From: DSNY01 sp016861185
GTDB taxonomy: Bacteria > Pseudomonadota > Gammaproteobacteria > Burkholderiales > Burkholderiaceae_F
Reading direction: 5' to 3'
Length of the DNA: 14,650 bases
Assembly: GCA_030263275.1 (NCBI GenBank)
Contig: SZOR01000105.1
Coordinates: 1 to 14,650 of the forward strand
Part shown: positions 1 through 4,964 of the stretch, in pieces
Position numbering within the stretch: the first letter of the stretch is position 1
Layout: the number at the start of each line of letters is the position of its first letter
Notes under the pieces: model-generated
Seen by the model: the letters and a program-made list of their open reading frames with translations, nothing else
Told to the model about the DNA's origin: nothing
The model's database searches: none
Program-made: the position numbers and the translations under genes

Positions 1-131
1 TGCTTGTTGGCGCGCATGAAGCGGCCGAGGAGGGCCAGCGCATAGCGCTTGTGCCGCCGCCGGTCGGGAACGATCCGCGGATCGAGCCGGAGCGACGGCC
101 GCCGGACGGTGCTGGCTGGACTGGGCGACAT
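1..131 (-). CDS. PilZ-like domain protein, N-terminal fragment (runs off left edge)
   Basis: The visible 43 codons begin at an ATG (base 131) and continue past the window edge. The N-terminus contains VPDRRRHKRYALALLGRF at about residues 21-38. A basic RxxxR block followed by a hydrophobic strand and GRF is how many PilZ domains begin, and R25/R29 would be the c-di-GMP-contacting arginines. PilZ proteins are cytoplasmic c-di-GMP receptors that affect motility, exopolysaccharide or cellulose export; the target here is unknown. The start lies inside the frame of an apparently broken lipoprotein gene, so the ATG at 131 is a best guess, and only a weak GGA-type ribosome site precedes it. The later conserved PilZ motif (D/NxSxxG) lies outside the window, so the assignment rests on the N-terminus alone. 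Confidence 0.5.
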   Translation of the reverse strand, partial: MSPSPASTVRRPSLRLDPRIVPDRRRHKRYALALLGRFMRANK

Positions 132-240
132 GGACGAGATCCGCTTCGGCGTAACCGGTGAAGCGCCCGCTGTCGCGCGCGCCGCACGCCGCGAGCGCCA
201 GCAGGGCCGCCAGCGCAGCGCGCCGCAGTCGATCGTTCAT
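124..240 (-). pseudogene. 5' remnant of an HlyD/YbhG-type periplasmic adaptor lipoprotein gene
   Basis: The ATG at 240 overlaps the stop codon of the TetR gene (ATGA), the usual translational coupling within an operon. The first 20 residues form a lipoprotein signal peptide: a basic N-terminus, an A/L-rich core and lipobox LAAC with the lipidated cysteine at residue 19. The following FTGYAEADLVHVA (residues 27-39) resembles the start of HlyD-family membrane-fusion lipoproteins, where a G-Y-x-E-A-D segment leads into the barrel and biotinyl-lipoyl domains. After about residue 39 the frame stays open but turns into Q/A/P/R-rich sequence unlike that family, while another frame starts a PilZ-like protein. 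I read this as an adaptor gene truncated by deletion. Alternatives are a small lipoprotein overlapping the next gene, or an assembly join. Confidence 0.5.
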
Positions 241-887
241 CTCGCCTCCTCGGGCGCGAGCCCGCGCAGCACCCAGTCGAGCCGTCGTTCAATCTGCGCA
301 CGGTCACTTGCGAACGACCGCAGCGCGCGCGCGAACTCGGGCGGCAGCATGCCGCGCCGGCCCAATCCCTGCGCAAGCAGCACCGGCACGCCGAGCGCGC
401 TCACGACGAACAGCAGCACGTGCAGCGGGTCCTCTGCGCGCAGCTCGCGCGCGCGCTGCGCGTCGCGTATCGCCTGCAGCACCAGCGCGGGATGGCGCGC
501 GCCGAGGGAGCGCAGGAAGCGCTGCGCGGCGCGTTCGCCGGCCGACGCATCCATCACGAGCTGCGACAGGAACTCGCGGTTGGCCACGACCCAGTCCGCA
601 ACCTGCAGCACGAGCCGGCGCAGCCGCTCGCGCGGCGCTGTCGCCGCGTGCGCGGTGACCTCCAGTTGCGCGAGCAGCGGCGCGTACCAGCGTTCGATCA
701 GTTCGGCGACGAAAGCGTCGCGGTTGCCGAAGTGGTAGACGAAGGAGCCCAGGTTCACATGCGCGCGCGCCGCCACGCCCCGCACGGTCAGCGCGCGCAG
801 CCCGCCGCGGCGCGCGAGCTGCAGGCCGCTGCGCAGCAGCTTTTCCCGTGTCGGACCCGGGCCGGCGGTCGGAGCCGCGCCATCCAT
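237..887 (-). CDS. TetR/AcrR-family transcriptional repressor (CecR/YbiH-like)
   Basis: The 216-residue protein has the normal length for the family. The N-terminal DNA-binding domain spans about residues 13-62: a helix beginning TREKLLRSGLQLARRGG, then the turn and recognition helix around LTVRGVAARAHVNLGSFVYHFGNRDAFV, with the F-x-Y-H-F-G-N-R/K signature. The C-terminal helical ligand-binding domain is not specific enough to name an inducer. The NLGSFVYHFG form resembles regulators placed beside HlyD-type adaptor and ABC exporter genes, such as CecR of E. coli. The overlapping lipoprotein start downstream supports an efflux operon, although that operon appears broken here. A perfect palindrome just before the start codon suggests autorepression. 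The family call is firm; the regulated genes are inferred. Confidence 0.9.
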   Translation of the reverse strand: MDGAAPTAGPGPTREKLLRSGLQLARRGGLRALTVRGVAARAHVNLGSFVYHFGNRDAFVAELIERWYAPLLAQLEVTAHAATAPRERLRRLVLQVADWVVANREFLSQLVMDASAGERAAQRFLRSLGARHPALVLQAIRDAQRARELRAEDPLHVLLFVVSALGVPVLLAQGLGRRGMLPPEFARALRSFASDRAQIERRLDWVLRGLAPEEAR

Positions 888-894
888 GTCGCCA

Positions 895-914
895 GCTTAT
901 ACGCCCGTATAAGC
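895..914. promoter_or_regulatory. Perfect palindrome, likely TetR operator
   Basis: The sequence is two 9-bp arms, GCTTATACG and CGTATAAGC, separated by CC, with no mismatch. It ends 7 bp before the TetR start codon and is AT-richer than its surroundings. TetR-family repressors bind palindromes of this size that overlap their own promoter. On the minus strand a TTGTAC (about 917-922) and a TATAAG/TAAGCT inside the palindrome could be the -35 and -10 elements, so a bound repressor would cover the promoter. Confidence 0.7.
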
Positions 915-1044
915 CGGTACAAGCCCGGCGGCGCAGCGGAACCGGGCGGCGCCCGGCCGCTCGCAAGCCTCGCGGGCAGCGGTAGCGCTGCGAAGTGCCG
1001 GGTCGGCGCGCCCCAATCCGCCGGCTCGACCGGTCCGGTTCGTG

Positions 1045-1050
1045 TATAGT
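1045..1050 (+). promoter_or_regulatory. Possible -10 hexamer for rhlE
   Basis: TATAGT matches the sigma-70 -10 consensus at five of six positions and stands out in a very GC-rich surround. No good -35 hexamer lies at 16-18 bp spacing. Transcription from here would give an untranslated leader of about 160 nt before the rhlE start. Confidence 0.35.
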
Positions 1051-1205
1051 CCGCCCCGTTCCAGGCGCATGTCGTTCCGGTTGGCGCCTGTTCCTCGCGG
1101 TCCTTCGCGGGTTCGGTTCGACGAGCCCCGCGGTTTCCCCGACGTTTTTCCTTCATCGCGCTTGCCTGAACCGGTTCTGCGCTCGCTGCGCACAGGCCGT
1201 GCTTC

Positions 1206-1210
1206 AGGAG
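1206..1210 (+). promoter_or_regulatory. Shine-Dalgarno that fixes the rhlE start
   Basis: AGGAG lies six bases before TTG (1217-1219), the ideal spacing. The ATG at 1212 is only one base after the motif and reads ATG-ATT-TGA, so it is not the helicase start. The frame open upstream of this site has no comparable ribosome site. Confidence 0.75.
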
Positions 1211-1216
1211 AATGAT

Positions 1217-2671
1217 TTGAGTTCCGATTTCCAGAGCCTCGGGCTCGCGCCCGAACTCGTTCGCGCCGTCGCCGACGAGGGCTACACGCAGCCCACGCCG
1301 ATCCAGTCGCAGGCGATTCCGCTGATCCTCGCCGGCCGCGACCTGCTCGCCGCCGCGCAAACGGGCACCGGCAAAACGGCGGGCTTCACGCTGCCGATCC
1401 TGCAGCGGCTCGCCGCACATGCGCACAAGCCCGCGCCGAAGACGGTACGCGTGCTGGTTCTGACGCCGACGCGCGAGCTGGCCGCACAGGTCGAGGAGGC
1501 CGTGCGCACTTACGGCAAACACCTGCGCGTGTCGTCGGCCGTCGTCTTCGGCGGCGTGGGCATCGTGCCGCAGATCGCGGCGCTGAAACGCGGCGTCGAC
1601 ATCCTGGTCGCCACTCCGGGCCGCCTGCTCGACCATGTCGGCCAGCGCACCGTCGACCTGTCGAAGGTCGAAGTGCTCGTGCTCGACGAAGCCGATCGCA
1701 TGCTTGACATGGGCTTCATCCACGACATCAAGCGCGTCCTCGCGCAACTGCCGAAGCGGCGCCAGAACCTGCTCTTTTCGGCGACCTTCTCCGACGAGAT
1801 CCGCGCGCTCGCGCACGGGCTGCTGCACGATCCGGCGACCGTCGAGGTCGCGCGCCGCAACGAGGCCTCCGCGCTCGTCACGCAGGTGATGCATCCCGTA
1901 TCGAAGGAGCGCAAGCGCGAGCTGTTGCGCGACCTGATCGCGCAGGGCGACTGGCGCCAGGTGCTGGTCTTCACACGGATGAAGCACGGCGCCAACCGGC
2001 TCGCCGAGCAACTCAACAAGGACGGCCTCGAAGCCGCGGCGATTCACGGCAACAAGAGCCAGGGCGCGCGCACGCGAGCATTGGCGGGCTTCAAGGACGG
2101 CAGCGTGCGCGTGCTGGTCGCCACCGACATCGCCGCGCGCGGGCTCGACATCGAGCAACTGCCGCACGTCGTCAACTACGAGCTGCCGAACGTGCCCGAG
2201 GACTACGTGCACCGCATCGGCCGCACCGGCCGCGCCGGCAGCCCCGGGCACGCCGTGTCGCTGGTTTCGCCCGACGAGTATGCGTATCTGCGCGACATCG
2301 AGCGGCTGCTGAAGAAGCCGATCGAGCGCATGGTCGTTCCGGGCTTCGAGGCCGGCAAACCGGGAACCATCCCGGTCGAGGACGAGCGCCGTCCCCCGCG
2401 CCCGCAGCAGCGAACCGCGAAACCGCACGCGCCGATCAAGCACGCAGCGCGTCCCGCCGAGGCCAAGCGCGGCGAGCATCGCCACCCGCGCCCGGTCGAA
2501 GCGCAACCGAAGCGCAGCCATGCGCCGCATCCGCCGCGCCCCGCTAAGCCCGCGCAGACGAGCGCGCACAGCGCGCAGCGCCACGAGCGGCGTCCGCGGC
2601 GCGACGAAGACGGCAATGTGCGCAGCAATCTGCCGCCCGCGCTGCAGGCGGCGTTTCGGCGGGCGCGCTGA
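1217..2671 (+). CDS. rhlE: ATP-dependent DEAD-box RNA helicase RhlE
   Basis: The product is a 484-residue cytoplasmic RNA helicase that unwinds short RNA duplexes using ATP; RhlE acts in ribosome maturation, RNA turnover and cold adaptation. The start is a TTG with AGGAG six bases upstream, and the conserved Q-motif (F5 to Q30, with PTPIQ) begins right after it. All core motifs are visible: Walker A AQTGTGKT (47-54), PTRELA (84-89), DEAD (157-160, within DEADRMLDMGFIHDI, typical of RhlE), SAT (188-190), ATDIAARGLDI in the second RecA domain, and HRIGRTGR (332-339). From about residue 375 a basic, H/P/R/A-rich unstructured tail ends in PPALQAAFRRAR; such tails bind RNA non-specifically. It is monocistronic, with a hairpin just after the stop. 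Confidence 0.95.
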   Translation: MSSDFQSLGLAPELVRAVADEGYTQPTPIQSQAIPLILAGRDLLAAAQTGTGKTAGFTLPILQRLAAHAHKPAPKTVRVLVLTPTRELAAQVEEAVRTYGKHLRVSSAVVFGGVGIVPQIAALKRGVDILVATPGRLLDHVGQRTVDLSKVEVLVLDEADRMLDMGFIHDIKRVLAQLPKRRQNLLFSATFSDEIRALAHGLLHDPATVEVARRNEASALVTQVMHPVSKERKRELLRDLIAQGDWRQVLVFTRMKHGANRLAEQLNKDGLEAAAIHGNKSQGARTRALAGFKDGSVRVLVATDIAARGLDIEQLPHVVNYELPNVPEDYVHRIGRTGRAGSPGHAVSLVSPDEYAYLRDIERLLKKPIERMVVPGFEAGKPGTIPVEDERRPPRPQQRTAKPHAPIKHAARPAEAKRGEHRHPRPVEAQPKRSHAPHPPRPAKPAQTSAHSAQRHERRPRRDEDGNVRSNLPPALQAAFRRAR

Positions 2672-2682
2672 GTCGGCCGTCC

Positions 2683-2702
2683 TTCCCCGCTGAGAGGGGG
2701 AA
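2683..2702 (+). terminator. Hairpin after rhlE, possible terminator or first unit of a repeat cluster
   Basis: TTCCCC (2683-2688) pairs with GGGGAA (2697-2702) around an 8-nt loop, 11 bases after the rhlE stop. No T-run follows, so intrinsic termination is uncertain. The sequence resembles the other hairpins of the cluster next to it. Confidence 0.4.
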
Positions 2703-2844
2703 CCGAGGGGCATCCACTTCGCTACGCACGGAAAGGTGCGTCACTCTTCTTCCCCCTTTCATAAAGGGGGATCGCGGGGGATTCCTCGATCGTCGACGTA
2801 GGAAGTGCCGGAGAGAATCCCCCCTGCCCCCTTTTCAACGGGGC
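2683..2844. repeat. Cluster of C-run/G-run inverted repeats (REP-like)
   Basis: Several inverted repeats follow one another: TTCCCC...GGGGAA (2683-2702); a perfect 9-bp stem TCCCCCTTT/AAAGGGGGA with a 3-nt loop (2751-2771); a long-range pair GGGGGATTC (2776-2784) with GAATCCCCC (2815-2823); and GCCCC (2826-2830) with GGGGC (2840-2844). On the minus strand this translates to an I-P-L-Y-E-R-G-K-K type peptide, a recurrent false protein produced by dispersed intergenic repeats in many proteobacteria. I read it as a non-coding REP-like or miniature repeat that may also end rhlE transcription. No transposase or target-site duplication was seen. Confidence 0.55.
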
Positions 2845-2872
2845 GTGACTGCAGCGCTCAACGGTGGCCCGC

Positions 2873-2886
2873 CGTGGCAGACTCGC
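2873..2886 (+). promoter_or_regulatory. 14-mer promoter-like element, copy 1 (before GNAT gene)
   Basis: CGTGGCAGACTCGC ends three bases before the ATG at 2890. It contains TGG followed by CAGACT (2878-2883), which can be read as an extended -10 element. Six bases separate that hexamer from the A of the ATG, so transcription could begin at the start codon and give a leaderless mRNA. The identical 14-mer recurs at the same spacing before glk. Confidence 0.45.
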
Positions 2887-2889
2887 GCC

Positions 2890-3186
2890 ATGAGCACGCC
2901 GATCGAAGTCGTTCATAACGCGTCCGCATCGCGCTTCGAGGCGCGCGTCGAAGGGCTGTTGTGCCGTGCGGACTACCGGCTCGACGGCGGCGTGATGCGC
3001 ATCTTTCATACCGAGGTCGCCCCCGCACTCGAGGGCCGCGGCATCGCCGCCGCGCTGGTGCGCGCAGCGCTCGACTACGCCGCGGCCAACGGGCTCAAGG
3101 TCGCGCCGCATTGCGCGTACGTGCGCGCGTACATGCGGCGCCATCCGAACACCCACGGACTGCTCGCGCCCGACGTTTCGCTCTGA
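2890..3186 (+). CDS. Small GNAT-like N-acetyltransferase (YjdJ/NATD1-type)
   Basis: The 98-residue protein has the size and pattern of the minimal GNAT domain family (Acetyltransf_CG type). The acetyl-CoA pyrophosphate-binding segment is ALEGRGIAAALVRAALDYA (about 46-64), with the RGIAAA form of the Q/RxxGxA motif. Before it lies the strand MRIFHTEVAP (36-45). After it come VAPHCAYVRAYMRRHP (71-86), with C75 and the Y...HP ending typical of the family. It would transfer an acetyl group from acetyl-CoA to an unidentified amine, perhaps a metabolite or protein lysine. The ATG at 2890 is chosen because homology begins just after it and the promoter-like 14-mer precedes it. No Shine-Dalgarno is visible, which fits a leaderless message. 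The substrate cannot be told from sequence, and no functional link to glk is evident beyond adjacency. Confidence 0.85.
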   Translation: MSTPIEVVHNASASRFEARVEGLLCRADYRLDGGVMRIFHTEVAPALEGRGIAAALVRAALDYAAANGLKVAPHCAYVRAYMRRHPNTHGLLAPDVSL

Positions 3187-3196
3187 CGCGCCGGGT

Positions 3197-3210
3197 CGTG
3201 GCAGACTCGC
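3197..3210 (+). promoter_or_regulatory. 14-mer promoter-like element, copy 2 (before glk)
   Basis: This is the identical CGTGGCAGACTCGC, again three bases before an ATG (3214). The TGG-CAGACT part (hexamer 3202-3207) would place the transcription start on the A of the start codon. It lies in the 27-bp gap after the acetyltransferase stop, so glk may have its own leaderless promoter instead of being only read through. Confidence 0.45.
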
Positions 3211-3213
3211 CGC

Positions 3214-4200
3214 ATGGGTTCGACGCCCGCCCCGCGCGAAAACGAAGGCGAATGGATCGTCGCCGACATCGGCGGCACGCACGCGCGCTTCGCGCGCTGG
3301 ACCGCCGCCGCCGGGCTCGACGCCCTCGCACGCCATGACAACGACGACTTCGCCGATCTCGCCGCACTGATCGACCGCTACCGGCGTGACGCCGCACCGG
3401 CGGCGCGGCAGGCGCTGCTCGCGTTCGCGCTGCCCGTCGGCACGGGCGAGATGCGGATGACCAATCGCGACTGGAGTTTCACCGCCGACGGCTTGCGCGC
3501 GGCGCTCGGCTTGTCGCGGCTGCGCGTCGTGAACGACTTCGTCGCCGCGGCGGCCGGCATCGGCGGACTTGCGCCGCACGAGCGCACGCACATCGGCGGC
3601 GGCGCGCAGGCCCGCGGTACGACGCTCGTGCTCGGTCCCGGCACCGGCCTGGGTGCGGCGGCGATCGCGCTCGTCGACGGGGGCGAGCACGTCGTCGCGA
3701 GCGAAGCGGGCCACATGAGCGCTGCGCCTGCGGGCGCGCTTGCGCAGGCGGCGTACGAGCGTGCGCGCCAGCGCTTCGGCCGCGTGTCGTGGGAACGCCT
3801 GCTGTGCGGCGAAGGCCTCGCGCTGTTCGACGCGACCGCGCGCGGCGCCGACGAGGTTCGCCCGCCTGCAGCCGTCGCGGCAGCTGCGCAGGCGGGCGAA
3901 GAAGCCGCGCTGCGCGCGGCGAGCGCGTTTTCACGCGCGCTCGGCGAGTTCGCCGGCGATCTTGCGCTCGCGTTCGGCGCCACCGGCGTCTATCTCACCG
4001 GCGGCGTGCTGCAGGGACTGGGCAGCGCCTTCGACGCGCTCGCGCTGCGCGCCGGCTTCGAGGACAAGGGGCGCTTCAGCGCATTGCTGCACCAGGTGCC
4101 GTGCTTCCGCGTCGACGCCGACGACCTCGCGCTGCGCGGACTGGCGCGCCTGCTCGCTGGCGCCGTCAGCGCGCCGATCGTCGCGGTGGAAAGCGGCTGA
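3214..4200 (+). CDS. glk: Glucokinase
   Basis: Glucokinase phosphorylates free glucose to glucose 6-phosphate with ATP in the cytoplasm. The 328 residues match the bacterial Glk family (about 320). Visible motifs are the phosphate-binding loop ADIGGTHARFA (17-27), the glucose-site strand MTNRDWSF (82-89), VVNDF with the catalytic aspartate D108, the second nucleotide loop LGPGTGLGAA (140-149), SEAGHM with sugar-contacting E164 (163-168), WERLLCGEGL, and the adenosine-side VYLTGGVL near the C-terminus. The start at 3214 leaves a normal short extension before the first strand and has the 14-mer promoter element three bases upstream, without a Shine-Dalgarno. It is convergent with the trehalose/glucan operon, ending 13 bp from the last gene there. 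It would capture glucose released from trehalose or glucan breakdown, an inference from context. Confidence 0.95.
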   Translation: MGSTPAPRENEGEWIVADIGGTHARFARWTAAAGLDALARHDNDDFADLAALIDRYRRDAAPAARQALLAFALPVGTGEMRMTNRDWSFTADGLRAALGLSRLRVVNDFVAAAAGIGGLAPHERTHIGGGAQARGTTLVLGPGTGLGAAAIALVDGGEHVVASEAGHMSAAPAGALAQAAYERARQRFGRVSWERLLCGEGLALFDATARGADEVRPPAAVAAAAQAGEEAALRAASAFSRALGEFAGDLALAFGATGVYLTGGVLQGLGSAFDALALRAGFEDKGRFSALLHQVPCFRVDADDLALRGLARLLAGAVSAPIVAVESG

Positions 4201-4213
4201 GAGGACGTCCGGA

Positions 4214-4909
4214 TTACCGGCGCGGTGTTTCGTCGTCGTTCCGCCCGCGCGTCGGCCACCAGCGCTGCAGCAGCTCCGCGGCCCATTCCTGCCCGCCGAG
4301 GCCGAAGGCGATCGCGAGCGCCAGCACGATCCCCGCGAACAGGATCAGGAACGTGTAGCGCACGATCTCGCCGCCGATCGCGAGTTGCTCGAGCGCGATC
4401 AGGATCACGAACACCAGGATCGCGTACTGCGCGATGCGGCCGAGCAGATCGGCGTCCTGCATGTCGACGTTGCGGCAGTAGCCCTGCACCGCGCCGGAGA
4501 CGAAACGCGCGAAATACGCGCCGAACACGATCACCAGCAACGCGACGAACAGCCGCGGCAGGAACAGGAACACGCGCGTCAGCAGGTCGGTCACGTAGGT
4601 CAGTCCCAGCCCGTTGGCGGCGATCACCAGCGCGCCGAGGATCACCAGCCAGTAGGCGAGCGCGCCGACGAACGCGGTCGTGTCGCGCTCGATGCCGCCC
4701 TGCTGCAGAAAGCCGTCGATGCCGGCGCGTTCCGTGAGCACGTTGAAGTTGATCGCGCGCAGGCCGCGCACCGCCGCGAAGCGCAGCGCCTTGGCGATCA
4801 ACCAGCCGGCGATCAACACCACGATCGCCACCGCGATGCGCGGCAGATACGTGCCGACCTGCACGAGGAACGCCCGGACCGGTTCGAACATCACGTCGAC
4901 GTTGTTCAT
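4214..4909 (-). CDS. Small membrane protein with mechanosensitive-channel-type TM helices (CmpX-like)
   Basis: This 231-residue inner-membrane protein has five predicted hydrophobic helices at about 20-42, 79-100, 113-134, 158-178 and 184-205. The repeated pattern LPRIAVAIVVLIAGWLIAKAL and LPRLFVALLVIVFGAYFARFV is the conserved TM-helix repeat found in CmpX-type relatives of MscS. The ending AFGLGGQEWAAELLQRW is also typical. It lacks the cytoplasmic beta domain of true MscS, so gating by tension is plausible but unproven. The start at 4909 has AAGGGGGCG about 5-12 bases upstream; the longer open frame upstream runs through the neighbouring gene and is not used. It follows treS by 55 bp on the same strand and is probably the last gene of the trehalose/glucan operon, which suggests a role in osmotic response or solute release. 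Confidence 0.8.
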   Translation of the reverse strand: MNNVDVMFEPVRAFLVQVGTYLPRIAVAIVVLIAGWLIAKALRFAAVRGLRAINFNVLTERAGIDGFLQQGGIERDTTAFVGALAYWLVILGALVIAANGLGLTYVTDLLTRVFLFLPRLFVALLVIVFGAYFARFVSGAVQGYCRNVDMQDADLLGRIAQYAILVFVILIALEQLAIGGEIVRYTFLILFAGIVLALAIAFGLGGQEWAAELLQRWWPTRGRNDDETPRR

Positions 4910-4929
4910 CGCCGCCCCCTTGGCGCGAT

Positions 4930-4957
4930 CCGCACTCCGCAATCCGCAATCCGACTG
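4930..4957. repeat. Four tandem heptamers between treS and the TM-helix gene
   Basis: On the plus strand the units are CCGCACT, CCGCAAT, CCGCAAT and CCGACTG, a 7-bp period with two identical central copies and degenerate edges. They fill half of the 55-bp gap. Similar short heptamer arrays occur in intergenic DNA of many bacteria and are often mistaken for coding sequence. No function is assigned. Confidence 0.6.
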
Positions 4958-4964
4958 TGCGCTG

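Larger units (their letters stand above)
888..1216. other. Intergenic region between tetR and rhlE (divergent)
   Basis: These 329 bases hold no convincing gene. They contain the TetR palindrome near the left end, a TATAGT promoter-like hexamer at 1045-1050 pointing to rhlE, and a leader of about 160 nt before the rhlE Shine-Dalgarno. In the leader, CAGGCGC (1062-1068) and GCGCCTG (1084-1090) can pair around a 15-nt loop, and GAACCGGTTC (1168-1177) is a short palindrome. No riboswitch is recognisable. The open frames crossing this region are products of high GC content. Confidence 0.6.

Noticed and set aside
995..1216. N-terminal extension of RhlE from an ATG at 995
   Set aside because: The 74 extra residues are cysteine/arginine-rich and unlike RhlE. 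The Q-motif begins right after the TTG at 1217, which has an ideal Shine-Dalgarno.
788..2713. A 641-codon minus-strand frame covering rhlE
   Set aside because: It is the antisense of the helicase gene and also crosses the TetR start and the rhlE leader. Composition is arginine/alanine-rich without domains.
2722..3714. A 330-codon minus-strand frame over the GNAT gene, glk and the hairpin cluster
   Set aside because: Its C-terminal part is the translated hairpin repeat, and the rest is antisense to two well-supported genes.
4201..4213. Palindrome GGACGTCC (4203-4210) between glk and the TM-helix gene as a bidirectional terminator
   Set aside because: The stem is only 4 bp per arm with no loop and no T-run. 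It is too weak to call.
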